Assembly (NCBI GenBank): GCA_017454465.1
Contig: JAFTCY010000011.1
Coordinates: forward strand, 1 to 34,718
Direction: 5' to 3'
Length of the DNA: 34,718 nt
Source: Clostridia bacterium
GTDB taxonomy: Bacteria > Bacillota > Clostridia > Oscillospirales > CAG-272
How positions within the stretch are numbered: position 1 is the first letter of the stretch; each line of letters opens with the position of its first letter. The translations under genes and the position numbers were made by a program. Of the stretch, positions 14,416 to 23,438 are shown in pieces. The notes below the pieces were generated by a model, which was not told where the DNA came from, made no database searches, and saw only the letters and a program-made list of their open reading frames with translations.

Positions 14416-17415
14416 TCAGTCAAACCAATCTTCGTCAGTACCATCTGTATCGGAATTCTCCGGTTCTGTATCAGACGTGTCAGGTTCATCAGTATCTGTA
14501 TTCTCTGTATCAGCAGGCTCTTCCGTATCGCTGTCGACAGGTTCAACAGGCTCAGTATCCTCATCGGTATCAGATCCTCCCGTATCCTCTGTATCGGGAA
14601 AATCCGTGGTTTCGACAGTATCGGTACCCGGATCGATCTCTTTCGTATCACGGGTATCAACAGTTTCTTCTGTGTCCACAGTATCGACTGTATCCTTCGT
14701 ATCTTCCGTATCGATCACGGGATTGTCAGTATCTTTCGTATCCTTTGTCTCTTTTCCGGGAGGAGTATACCCGCTGTCTTCGGCAGGCGGATTCCCGCCC
14801 CAGGGTCTGTAGTCGCAGTGCTTATAGCAATATGCGTTGTATGGCGTATCAACATAAGAACTGCCTACGAATTCGCCTTCCTTTATAAGGTGTACGAAGA
14901 ATGGGACTCCCCACCATCCGCTTGGCTTTACGCTCTTTGACATTTCCCGGTAAACAAACTGCGCGTCCTGTATATATACCTCTGTCGGAAAACTTCTGTC
15001 CTCTACCCTTATGAGAGCGACCTTAATGCAATCCTTGGGATTGCAGTTGTCGGAGGCCATTAGATTCGTCGACGCGTCTCTGGAACATATAACATGGGTC
15101 TGGCAGGAATCCGTGGGTACAGTATCTCTGGTAAAGTAGCCTCTTTCCCTTCTGTATCCTCTCGGGTCAAGATCGCACGCCTCAGTGCACAGTTTGCCCG
15201 AATCCTTGCAGTACTCAGCCTCTATGACGCCGGGGGCAAGTTCGAATTTTTTCAGCGGTTCGCCGCCTGAAGCAGCTGCGTCTACATATTTCTGGTGGAG
15301 TATTGTCATTACCTTGTCCCATACAACGAGAGACGGGCTCTGTCCGAAAGCGCCCAGGGACTGTGGAATGTCATACCCTGTCCACACACCGCCCACATAA
15401 TAAGGGGTGTATCCCATAAAATACCTGTCAAAGTCCGCGCTGGTGGTACCGGTCTTGCCAGCGACGTCCATGTATGAAGCCAGGTTCATCCCGGCAGCAG
15501 TACCGATGTCGACGACATTTTCCATGAGCTTGGTCATGATCGAGGCGCTTTCCTCGCTTATGACGATGCTGTTGGTCTTCTTGCTCGCAGGCAGTATGCT
15601 CTCATTGCCTCTTGTTCCGAGTACCAGGTTTCCGCTGGCATCTTCAACATACAAATAAAGGTTTGGGGAATTGTAGACACCTTTGTTCTGGAAGATACAG
15701 TATGCCGCGGTCATCTCAAGAACCGTTACGCCGTAGTTCGGCTGTCCAAGGCCGAGGGCGGCAAGGCCTCTGTCTGTTATGACGGCTCCGGTCGACGTCG
15801 TATATGAATCGATGAGGCTGTCGAAGCCAAGTTCATTCTTCATGAAGTTGAAGGAGTAATCGACTCCAAGCATCTGAAGGACCTTCATGGCTATGGTATT
15901 AACAGACCTTGTGACAGCTGAGTTTATGGTCGTCAGCCCCATGTAGATGTTGGGATAGTTGTACGGATAAGGAGTATACTGGATGTAGTCTCCGTAGCTT
16001 TTCTGGTTGAACATAACGGGTGTGTCGTCGACCACTGATCCGTATGTAATGATGCCGAGATCAAGAGCAGGGCCATAGACCGAAAGCGGTTTAATGGACG
16101 ATCCCGGGGGTCTCACAGACACGGTCGCTCTGTCGATACCTCTGTTGACGGTCTTCTCCCCCCTTCCGCCGACTACGCCCAGCACATCCCCGGTATAGGG
16201 ATCGCAGATGACCATTGCAGACTGGGGCTGGAGACCGGAGGATACGGACGGGAAGTACTGCGCATCGTTCTCATAGACCATTTCCATAACATCCTGAACT
16301 TCAGGATCCATTGGAATGTAGATCTTGTATCCGCTGAAGAACAGCATGTTCCATGCAGTCGTTCTGTCAACGCCGTAGACTTCCATTATGTCGTCGCGGA
16401 GCTGGGTAAGCATGGCTTCCGTATACCAGCTGTAAAGGGTCATTCCTTCGGAGCGGATTCCCTCCTCCTCTTCCGCGTATACTATGTTCAGGCTCTCATC
16501 CTGAGCCGCCTCACACTCGGCTTTTGTTATCATTCCGTTCTCTCTCATCTGATCGAGAACGACCCACCGTCTCCATGCGTTGCCGTGACGGATGACCTCT
16601 TCGCCGTTCACAATGGCGACAAAGTCATCCTCATGATATTTGGGCTCATACTGGGACGGGTTCTTTACTATGGAAGCCAGAGCGGCACATTCAACAAGAG
16701 TCAGGTCCGAGACATCCTTGTCAAAATAGTAGTTGGCCGCAGCCTGCACTCCTCGGCATCCGTTGCCGAGATATACTATATTCAGGTATGCCTCGAGGAT
16801 CTCTTCCTTGCTCTTGGATTTTTCAAGGTTCATGGCTCTGAAGATCTCTTCAACTTTTCTCTGGATAGTGGGAGAGTCCTCGCCTGTAATGTTCTTTATC
16901 AGCTGCTGGGTTATCGTGGATCCGCCACCCTGTCCGTTTCCTACGGTAAATTTTAGAAATGACTGTATAGTCGTCACCCAGTCAACACCCTGGTGCTGGA
17001 AGAAACGCTTGTCCTCGATGGCCACAAAGGCGTTTATCAGGTTCTTTGGCAGCTGCTTGTATGAAACGGCAAGAGAGTTGTCTGTAGAATAGAGTCTCTG
17101 CTCCTCCACCTCGATCGGTATTCCGTTTCTGTTTATCCTGTCATCCTCGGTCCGGTATGACATATAATAGATCCGCGTCGTAGAGTCGGTATTGACGGAC
17201 ACTATGGTGGAGGGATCGAAGTGAAGATCCAGGTGCTTGTTCACATACACGGCAAAAGTACAGCCAACGATTATGGCAGTAAGCAGTGCAATAAGCGTGA
17301 CAGTCAGAACGATGTTCAGGAAGATGGTTACTATTTTCAGGAGCACTTTCTTTATCCTGCCGAGAACTGTGGCGGTTTCATGGCCCCAGTCCACTTTTTC
17401 TTTTTCGTTATTCAC
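14416..17415 (-). CDS. Class A penicillin-binding protein (PBP1A-type) with Asp/Thr-repeat tail
   Basis: The product has 999 residues from a GTG start at 17415, chosen because AAGGAGGG lies 7 bases upstream; an upstream in-frame ATG at 17457 has no such site. After a cytoplasmic N-terminus there is one membrane helix (about residues 22-58). The GT51 transglycosylase domain has catalytic Glu134 in AIEDKRFF and the GGGSTITQQLIKN motif. The transpeptidase domain has Ser439 in SSIK, SVN in TRSVNTIAM, and KTG in AGKTGTTSA. A Cys-containing region follows. The last 110 or so residues are an acidic, low-complexity tail built on repeats such as DTEDTKDTVDT. The enzyme polymerises and cross-links peptidoglycan outside the membrane. 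It lies 82 bp after dnaE, with an extended -10 element in the gap. Confidence 0.95.
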   Translation of the reverse strand: MNNEKEKVDWGHETATVLGRIKKVLLKIVTIFLNIVLTVTLIALLTAIIVGCTFAVYVNKHLDLHFDPSTIVSVNTDSTTRIYYMSYRTEDDRINRNGIPIEVEEQRLYSTDNSLAVSYKQLPKNLINAFVAIEDKRFFQHQGVDWVTTIQSFLKFTVGNGQGGGSTITQQLIKNITGEDSPTIQRKVEEIFRAMNLEKSKSKEEILEAYLNIVYLGNGCRGVQAAANYYFDKDVSDLTLVECAALASIVKNPSQYEPKYHEDDFVAIVNGEEVIRHGNAWRRWVVLDQMRENGMITKAECEAAQDESLNIVYAEEEEGIRSEGMTLYSWYTEAMLTQLRDDIMEVYGVDRTTAWNMLFFSGYKIYIPMDPEVQDVMEMVYENDAQYFPSVSSGLQPQSAMVICDPYTGDVLGVVGGRGEKTVNRGIDRATVSVRPPGSSIKPLSVYGPALDLGIITYGSVVDDTPVMFNQKSYGDYIQYTPYPYNYPNIYMGLTTINSAVTRSVNTIAMKVLQMLGVDYSFNFMKNELGFDSLIDSYTTSTGAVITDRGLAALGLGQPNYGVTVLEMTAAYCIFQNKGVYNSPNLYLYVEDASGNLVLGTRGNESILPASKKTNSIVISEESASIMTKLMENVVDIGTAAGMNLASYMDVAGKTGTTSADFDRYFMGYTPYYVGGVWTGYDIPQSLGAFGQSPSLVVWDKVMTILHQKYVDAAASGGEPLKKFELAPGVIEAEYCKDSGKLCTEACDLDPRGYRRERGYFTRDTVPTDSCQTHVICSRDASTNLMASDNCNPKDCIKVALIRVEDRSFPTEVYIQDAQFVYREMSKSVKPSGWWGVPFFVHLIKEGEFVGSSYVDTPYNAYCYKHCDYRPWGGNPPAEDSGYTPPGKETKDTKDTDNPVIDTEDTKDTVDTVDTEETVDTRDTKEIDPGTDTVETTDFPDTEDTGGSDTDEDTEPVEPVDSDTEEPADTENTDTDEPDTSDTEPENSDTDGTDEDWFD
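14419..14763 (-). repeat. Degenerate Asp-Thr coding repeat in the PBP C-terminus
   Basis: About 115 codons encode a tail dominated by Asp, Thr, Glu, Ser and Pro in variations of x-D-T, first Lys/Val-containing, later Glu/Pro/Ser-rich. On the + strand this appears as recurring GTATC-type words. A Ser/Val-rich frame on the opposite strand is only a shadow of the repeat. Confidence 0.85.
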
Positions 17416-17447
17416 GCCTGACCCTCCTTTCCGCCAAAACTTTGTAT

Positions 17448-17456
17448 ATTGTATCA
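17448..17456 (-). promoter_or_regulatory. Possible extended -10 promoter for the PBP gene
   Basis: On the - strand TGATACAAT combines the TGn extension with TACAAT. No good -35 is visible 16-18 bp upstream. It would start transcription about 25-30 bases before the GTG. Confidence 0.4.
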
Positions 17457-17497
17457 CTCAAATTTGAATTGGATATTAACATAACGATTTTTTCGTA

Positions 17498-20400
17498 TTA
17501 TTTTATGACCAGATTCTTTTCTCCCAGTATTCCGCTGAGTTCGGCCCTTGAGAATCCGTTATCTCTCATCCCTTCAGGATACCTCACATATTCCCCTGTG
17601 TCGGAATAAAAGAAATAGACTTCAAGATCCCTTCCCGTGAATATGTCCAGAAAAGCGGAAGCCCGCCTGTATTCCTCGGATCTTTCAGATGGAACCCGCA
17701 GATATGCCTTTCTCGGTTTTGCCTGTGACTGCTGAGGCACTTCCGTGACATCAGTTTTTTTCAGTCCGTTCTTTTCCTCTTCACCGTCTTTGTTTAGCGC
17801 GGAGATCTTTTCGGCAATTACTTTTCCGCCCTCGTCTTCCCTGACCGATATTCTTCCTGTCACCTCGACCGGATCGCCTTCTGAGAGAAGGCTGCCGTAC
17901 TTTTCAAGGATATTCGGGAAACAGATCACCTCAGCTGAACCGGACATGTCCTCCAGGACCGCAAACGCCATCCGGTCTCCCTTTTTTGTCGTCTTGTCAG
18001 TCCTTGAAGTTATCACTCCACCGACCCTGCATTCCGTGCCGGCAAGTTTCGAAAGAACGTCGTCAGCCTCCCCGGCCTCCGCTTCGGCCGATGGGTCCGA
18101 AACCGACTGGGACAGCAGGGATAAAGGTAAGACGTCAGGAGAACGGAAAAAGTTCATGTACTGATCAAGAATGTGTCCCGAAAGGCTGACTCCGGCAGCG
18201 TCCTTTTCAAGCTGCAGCTTTCTGTTCAGCTCGAATTCGGGTATATCAGGAAACTCAACTGATGATCTTCCCGGCATGTCCTCTTCTGATACTGAGTCGA
18301 AGAGACTGACCTGGTTCTCATCCCGCTTCCCGAACACTTTCTTGTCAAGGATCTGCTTGGATGCAGCCATAAGACGGCTTCTGTATATGCCGAAGCAGTC
18401 GAACACACCGGCTTTGACCATCTCCTCAAACTGCATCACAGACAGCCCGGTGGAAGAAGTCCGGGAGGCAAAATCTTCGATAGACCTGAACTCTCCTCCC
18501 CTGGCCCTTTCCGCGACGATCCTCTCACACATTCCGCTCCCGACTCCCTTGATGGCGCCCAGGGCAAACCTGACAGCGTTCCCGTCCGGCCTGAAACCCG
18601 TGAAGCTTCTGTTGATACATGGAGGAAGCACCTTGATGCCGCGGGATCTGAGATCTGCGATGTATTCAGCCAGTTTGCTGTTGTCCGTAAGCACAGAGGT
18701 CAGATATGCGGACATATATTCAAGTGGATAGTGGGACTTCAGGTACGCAGTCCTGAAAGACAGCATTGCGTAAGCCGCTGCGTGGCTCTTGTTGAAAGCA
18801 TAATTCGCAAAACTCACTATGTCCTCGAACAGCGCTTCGGCTTCCTTTTCGGGAGTGCCTTTCGCTACGGCCCCGTCAATGAAAGTCCGCCTCTCGCCGT
18901 CGATCACGTCCTTTTTCTTTTTTGAGATCGCTCTTCTCACCACATCCGCATGGCCGAAGGAATATCCTGAGACCTCACGGAATATCTGCATGACCTGTTC
19001 CTGATAAACTATGCATCCGTATGTGGAATCAAGTATGGTCCTGAGAGCAGGGATCGAATATTCCGGCTTTGACACTCCATGCCTTGCCTCGATATACCTG
19101 GGTATGGAATCCATCGGTCCCGGTCTGAAAAGAGCAATAGCCGCTATGATGTCGTCGATGCTTTCCGGCCGAAGCTGAGTGAGCATCTGCCTCATTCCTC
19201 TGGACTCGAGCTGGAATACGCCATTGGTATCTCCCCTGGAGATGGTATCGTATGTCATCCTGTCAGTGATATCCGCTTTCGTAACATCGAATCCCGGATC
19301 GTTTTCCCGTATGAGCTTCTCAGCCTCGTTTATGACAGTAAGATACCGCAAAGCCAGAAAATCGAACTTCAGAAGACCCATCTCAGCTATGGTATCCATA
19401 TCGAACTGGGTAACCGTGATGCCGTTGTTTACCGCCACGGGAACATATTCGCAAAGCGGCTTTTCCGTAATAACGACCCCTGCCGCGTGCACCGAAGCGC
19501 TCCTCGGAAGTCCTTCGACTGCGAGAGAAGTTGATATGAGACGGTCCATCTGCCTGTCAGTTCTGAGGGCCTTAAGCTCGGGGACTGCTTCAAGAGCTGC
19601 CCTGAGCGTTATGCCCAGATCCCTGGGCACAAGCTTCGCGACTCTGTCGACCTCTGCATAAGGCATTCCCATGGTGCGACCCACGGCGCGGATGGCTGCC
19701 TTCGCCGCCAGAGTTCCGAAGGTTATTATCTGTGACGTCCGGTCTCTGCCGTACTTTACCTTCACGTATGAAATGACTTCATCCCTGCGGTTATAGCAAA
19801 AATCGATGTCGAAGTCCGGCATGCTTACTCTTTCGGGGTTAAGAAACCTTTCAAACAGAAGGCCGAACCTGATGGGGTCAACATCCGTGATCCCGATCAG
19901 ATAGGCTATAAGGCTTCCCGCCCCGGAACCTCTTCCGGGTCCTACCGGAATTCCGGATGATCTAGCGTAGTTAACAAAATCCCAGACAACAAGATAGTAT
20001 TCCACATACCCCATGCGCGTGATAACTGAGAACTCGTAGTCAATCCTGTCATTGTACACGGTCTCATCATGTTCCGCGTCAAAGGTTATCTTTGATTCGG
20101 CGATCTTTTTTCCCAGACCCCTCCTTACAAGTTTCCTGAGAAACTCTTCAGGAGAAGAACCGTCATCGGGAGTGTACCTGGGCAGCTTTGTACTGCCGAA
20201 TTCTATCTCAAGATCGCACATCCCGGCGATCTTCGCAGTATTTGCAACAGCATCCCCGTATCCGGAGAAAAGCTCTTCCATCTCCCGTGTAGACTTGTAA
20301 TAGTACTCATCGGAATCAAAGCGCATCCTGTTGAGCTCATCCTTAAGCTTCCCTGTCTGGATACACATCAGAGTATCCTGGTAGTCGGCGTCGGACTTTC

Positions 20401-21031
20401 TGAGGTAATGTACATCGTTTGTGCATACCATGGGGATCCCTGTCTTCCGGGAGATATCGGCCAGTCCTTCTCTGACCACCGCTTCCTCTCTCAGTCCGTG
20501 ATCCTGGATCTCAAGGTAGAAGTTGCCCCTTCCGAAGAGCTCGTCCATTCTTAGCGCATACTCCTCAGCCTTGTCCTTTTCACCGTTCAGAATGCACCTG
20601 GGAATGTATCCTGAAACACATGCGGAAAGGCATATGAGACCTTCCGCATGGCTCTTAAGAATTTCAAAATCTATCCTGGGTTTGATATAGAAGCCGTCCG
20701 TAAATGAAGCTGAAGAAAGATATATTAGGTTTTTCCATCCTGTCTCGTTCTTGGCAAGGAGTATCAGGTGGTATATCCCGTTTTCTGCAGTCTTGTTTTT
20801 GTCCTTCATGGAAGTGCCGGCCACATACATCTCTGATCCTATGATGGGCTTTATTCCCTCAGCCTTGCAGGCCTTGTAGAACTTAACGACACCGTACATA
20901 TTGCCGTGGTCGGTTATTGCCACGGCGCTGTGCCCCTGCTCCCTGGCGCAGAGAGGGATCTCGGCTATACGGCAGGCGCCGTCAAGAAGGCTGTATTCGC
21001 TGTGCAGATGCAGGTGGACAAAATCACCCAT
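17498..21031 (-). CDS. dnaE: DNA polymerase III subunit alpha
   Basis: The product has 1177 residues, normal for DnaE. The PHP domain opens the protein (HLHLHSEYSLLDG, residues 6-18). The palm carries PGRGSGAGS (364-372) and the catalytic motif PDFDIDF (405-411), with the third acidic site in LKFDFLALRYL. The bacterial-type fingers, a helix-hairpin-helix region and a C-terminal OB domain (GGVITSRTDKTTKKGD, near 990) follow, so this is the DnaE form rather than PolC, which would have an internal exonuclease. It synthesises DNA in the replisome; in Firmicutes DnaE often works beside PolC. GGGAG lies 7 bases before the ATG, and whiA ends 23 bp upstream. Confidence 0.97.
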   Translation of the reverse strand: MGDFVHLHLHSEYSLLDGACRIAEIPLCAREQGHSAVAITDHGNMYGVVKFYKACKAEGIKPIIGSEMYVAGTSMKDKNKTAENGIYHLILLAKNETGWKNLIYLSSASFTDGFYIKPRIDFEILKSHAEGLICLSACVSGYIPRCILNGEKDKAEEYALRMDELFGRGNFYLEIQDHGLREEAVVREGLADISRKTGIPMVCTNDVHYLRKSDADYQDTLMCIQTGKLKDELNRMRFDSDEYYYKSTREMEELFSGYGDAVANTAKIAGMCDLEIEFGSTKLPRYTPDDGSSPEEFLRKLVRRGLGKKIAESKITFDAEHDETVYNDRIDYEFSVITRMGYVEYYLVVWDFVNYARSSGIPVGPGRGSGAGSLIAYLIGITDVDPIRFGLLFERFLNPERVSMPDFDIDFCYNRRDEVISYVKVKYGRDRTSQIITFGTLAAKAAIRAVGRTMGMPYAEVDRVAKLVPRDLGITLRAALEAVPELKALRTDRQMDRLISTSLAVEGLPRSASVHAAGVVITEKPLCEYVPVAVNNGITVTQFDMDTIAEMGLLKFDFLALRYLTVINEAEKLIRENDPGFDVTKADITDRMTYDTISRGDTNGVFQLESRGMRQMLTQLRPESIDDIIAAIALFRPGPMDSIPRYIEARHGVSKPEYSIPALRTILDSTYGCIVYQEQVMQIFREVSGYSFGHADVVRRAISKKKKDVIDGERRTFIDGAVAKGTPEKEAEALFEDIVSFANYAFNKSHAAAYAMLSFRTAYLKSHYPLEYMSAYLTSVLTDNSKLAEYIADLRSRGIKVLPPCINRSFTGFRPDGNAVRFALGAIKGVGSGMCERIVAERARGGEFRSIEDFASRTSSTGLSVMQFEEMVKAGVFDCFGIYRSRLMAASKQILDKKVFGKRDENQVSLFDSVSEEDMPGRSSVEFPDIPEFELNRKLQLEKDAAGVSLSGHILDQYMNFFRSPDVLPLSLLSQSVSDPSAEAEAGEADDVLSKLAGTECRVGGVITSRTDKTTKKGDRMAFAVLEDMSGSAEVICFPNILEKYGSLLSEGDPVEVTGRISVREDEGGKVIAEKISALNKDGEEEKNGLKKTDVTEVPQQSQAKPRKAYLRVPSERSEEYRRASAFLDIFTGRDLEVYFFYSDTGEYVRYPEGMRDNGFSRAELSGILGEKNLVIK

Positions 21032-21054
21032 GACGCTCTCCCTTCCGTATTTCC

Positions 21055-21798
21055 TTAATTATGTATTTCCTTCCGCGCTTCTTCCGCAGCCGCAAGGATC
21101 TTTCTGAGTCTGTGTTTTATACCGGATTTTGAGACCTCCGGGATCATCATACGCCCCAGTTCAGCCAGTGACATCTGTTCATTATCTATCCGCAGCCTTG
21201 CTGTTTTTCTCAGATCCTCGGACAGGCTGTCAAGTTTTCCGGTCTCATCAAGAAATCTTGCCGCCTCTACATATACCCTGGCTGCTTCAAGCTGCTTTTC
21301 TATATTGGCAGTATCGCAGTTGACCTGGCGGTTGGCGTCATTCCGTATCTCATGGACTATCTTGCTGTTCATCACCTCAAAAGCCGATGACTGAGCCCCT
21401 ATGAATACGAGAAAGTCTTCGATCGTACCGCTGTTTTTTACATATACCGTGTGTCTGTTTCCCCTTCTGGATCTGCTGAACGTGAATCCGTTCTCCGAAA
21501 GCATGGAAACCATCATTTCCGCTTCCTTTTCCGTTGAAAAGGCAAATTCCAGATGATATGACTTCATCGGATCAGTCACTGACCCGAAAATAATGAACAT
21601 GTGCCGGAAGAACACCTGCCGGCATCCGTCGCATCTGCATTTGCGGTAAATGGATTCTATCGTTCCGCTGGAATCTGTATTTTTGGACAGTACGGCAGAA
21701 GGATCAGAAAACATGCCTCTGATAAATCTGCAGCATTTTTTCTTTTCCTCGGTCAGCTCCGCGTTCTGCTTGAGACGGGACGAAAATGATTCTCTCAT
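21055..21798 (-). CDS. whiA: DNA-binding protein WhiA (short form)
   Basis: The product has 247 residues from the ATG at 21798, which overlaps the stop of the preceding murB fusion in an ATGA; a longer in-frame start at 21819 has no ribosome site. The N-terminus begins SFSSRLK and has KKCCRFIRG, corresponding to the LAGLIDADG-like domain. The C-terminal WhiA helix-turn-helix is clear (AARVYVEAARFLDE, then MSLAELGRMM and SGIKHRLRKIL). WhiA proteins usually have about 300-315 residues, so the first domain looks shortened, with its helices compressed. WhiA controls sporulation in actinobacteria and division or chromosome segregation in Firmicutes. Placement between murB and dnaE fits a Clostridia locus, but the usual rapZ and yvcK neighbours are absent. 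Confidence 0.88.
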   Translation of the reverse strand: MRESFSSRLKQNAELTEEKKKCCRFIRGMFSDPSAVLSKNTDSSGTIESIYRKCRCDGCRQVFFRHMFIIFGSVTDPMKSYHLEFAFSTEKEAEMMVSMLSENGFTFSRSRRGNRHTVYVKNSGTIEDFLVFIGAQSSAFEVMNSKIVHEIRNDANRQVNCDTANIEKQLEAARVYVEAARFLDETGKLDSLSEDLRKTARLRIDNEQMSLAELGRMMIPEVSKSGIKHRLRKILAAAEEARKEIHN

Positions 21799-23438
21799 TT
21801 TATATAAATGACCTCGCATTCAAGGCTGCATCCGAATTTTTCCAGAATGATCTTTTTTATATATTCTATAAGTTCAAGCACGTCGCGGGATGTTGCGCCC
21901 CCGGCGTTCACTATGAATCCGGCATGTTTTTCCGAAACTCTTGCTCCCCCTACTGAATATCCCTTAAGTCCGGCTTCTTCTATCATCTGGCCGGTGAACC
22001 GGCCTTCACAGCGTTTAAATACGGAACCGGCGCTTGGAAGATCAAGCGGCTGCTTGCTCACTCTGCGGTTCATGAAATCATTCATTTTCTCCCGGGACTC
22101 CGCGGCCCCATCCATGTCAAGGGGCTTCAGTCTGAACCTTGCGGACAGGATAACGCATCCGTTTTTGCGATAGACGGAAGTCCTGTACCCGAACATGTGT
22201 CCTTCTGCCGGAATCGTATACACCTTGCCCGAAACCGGATCATAGCATGTGCTGGACTCAAGGACCTGAGAGATCTCACCGCCGTACGCGCCCGCATTCA
22301 TGAAGACAGCTCCGCCTACCGTGCCCGGGATCCCGTAGGCAAACTCAAGGCCGCCGAGAAAATGCTCTGCCGCGTATCTCGACAGTGCCGTAACGGAGCA
22401 TCCGGCTCCGGCCACAAGGTGTTCCCCGTCGCATTCAATGTTTTTCAGGCCTGAAGTACAGACGACACAGCCGTCATAGCCCACGTCATCGAACAGCAGG
22501 TTGCTCCCGTTGCCTATCACCAGAGACGGAACGCCCGCCTCTCCGGTCAGTCTCAGGATCTCCATGAGAGACTCCGTGTCCGCAGGGGTGGCGAAGATAC
22601 CGCACGGTCCTCCTATCTTGAATGTGGTATGCCTGCTCATAGGCTCGTTTTCAGTTATCTCAGCCCTTATGATCCCTTTATCTGAAAAGTCTCTCAAAAG
22701 AGCTGCCATGGCGGGAGCTGTGCCGCCCGCACCCCCGTCATTGAGGATCGGTATCAGTTCCGAAAGATCTCGTATGTCGTATGTAAGCAGTCTTCCCTCG
22801 GGATCTCCGCGGTACGGATTGAACCGGCAGATATCAAGTCCGGACTTTATCGCTCCGTCACAGTCCGACGTCAGTGAATCACCCACCACCAGGTAACGGG
22901 TCCTGTCACTGTCGCCGGTATAGCGCAGCACTGCATCAAAAAACTCCGGATCCGGTTTACTGTATCCCACCTCTTCAGATGTAAATACGGCGTCAAAGTA
23001 TTTTCCTATACCTGATATGTCGATCCGTGACTCCTGTATCCACTTAATCCCGTTGGTTATCAGGAAAAGGGTGTATCTGTTCCTGAGCTTTCCGAGGATT
23101 TCCTCGGCTCCTTCCAGGATCTCTCCGTGTACGCTCAGTTCCTTCACGTACAGATCCCTCATGAGTTCAGCCTTGCGGGCGATATCTTCCGTGTTTTTTT
23201 CGCCCATGGAAACAAGGACCCTCCTGAACCTTTCCGTTTTGAGTTCTTCAAGGGTGATCTCGTTTCTTTCAAGGCTCTTCCAGAGCTGCAGATTTATGTC
23301 TCTGTAAGCCGGGTATTCTTTTTCGGGATCCGGAATTCCCACCGTCCGGGCCATTGAGCAGAACGAATGCTCTTCAGCTTTTCCGAAATCAAGCAGAGTA
23401 TCGTCCAGATCAAAGAGAAGATATTTATACTTTGTCAT
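21795..23438 (-). CDS. murB: Fusion protein: HAD-family hydrolase + UDP-N-acetylenolpyruvoylglucosamine reductase (MurB)
   Basis: One uninterrupted frame of 547 residues holds two complete domains. Residues 1-232 are a YjjG-like HAD hydrolase: motif I DLDDT (10-14), an alpha-helical cap, motif II Thr128 in ITNG, motif III Lys161 in YSKPDPEFF, motif IV VVGDSLTSD (184-192). A Gly/Ala-rich linker (about 233-243, DGGAGGTAPA) joins it to MurB, about 244-547: FAD-binding VIGNGSNLL (307-315), YGIPGTVGGAVFMNAGAYGG (368-387), the proton-donor Ser472 in AGSVFKR, and a C-terminal EAGLKGYSVGGARVSEKHAGF block. MurB reduces UDP-GlcNAc-enolpyruvate to UDP-MurNAc with NADPH. The HAD part's substrate is unknown. 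An internal ATG at 22709 (residue 244) has no clear ribosome site, so separate MurB translation is unlikely but possible. The gene overlaps tyrS and whiA by 4 bp each (ATGA). Confidence 0.93.
   Translation of the reverse strand: MTKYKYLLFDLDDTLLDFGKAEEHSFCSMARTVGIPDPEKEYPAYRDINLQLWKSLERNEITLEELKTERFRRVLVSMGEKNTEDIARKAELMRDLYVKELSVHGEILEGAEEILGKLRNRYTLFLITNGIKWIQESRIDISGIGKYFDAVFTSEEVGYSKPDPEFFDAVLRYTGDSDRTRYLVVGDSLTSDCDGAIKSGLDICRFNPYRGDPEGRLLTYDIRDLSELIPILNDGGAGGTAPAMAALLRDFSDKGIIRAEITENEPMSRHTTFKIGGPCGIFATPADTESLMEILRLTGEAGVPSLVIGNGSNLLFDDVGYDGCVVCTSGLKNIECDGEHLVAGAGCSVTALSRYAAEHFLGGLEFAYGIPGTVGGAVFMNAGAYGGEISQVLESSTCYDPVSGKVYTIPAEGHMFGYRTSVYRKNGCVILSARFRLKPLDMDGAAESREKMNDFMNRRVSKQPLDLPSAGSVFKRCEGRFTGQMIEEAGLKGYSVGGARVSEKHAGFIVNAGGATSRDVLELIEYIKKIILEKFGCSLECEVIYIK

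Noticed and set aside
14411..14812. Ser/Val-rich + strand protein opposite the PBP tail
   Set aside because: It is the mirror of the Asp/Thr repeat on the coding strand, with no ribosome site, and overlaps a gene with full catalytic motifs.
17457..17498. Terminator between dnaE and the PBP gene
   Set aside because: The region is AT-rich with a weak ACGA/TCGT pairing around T-runs but no stable stem, so I do not call it.
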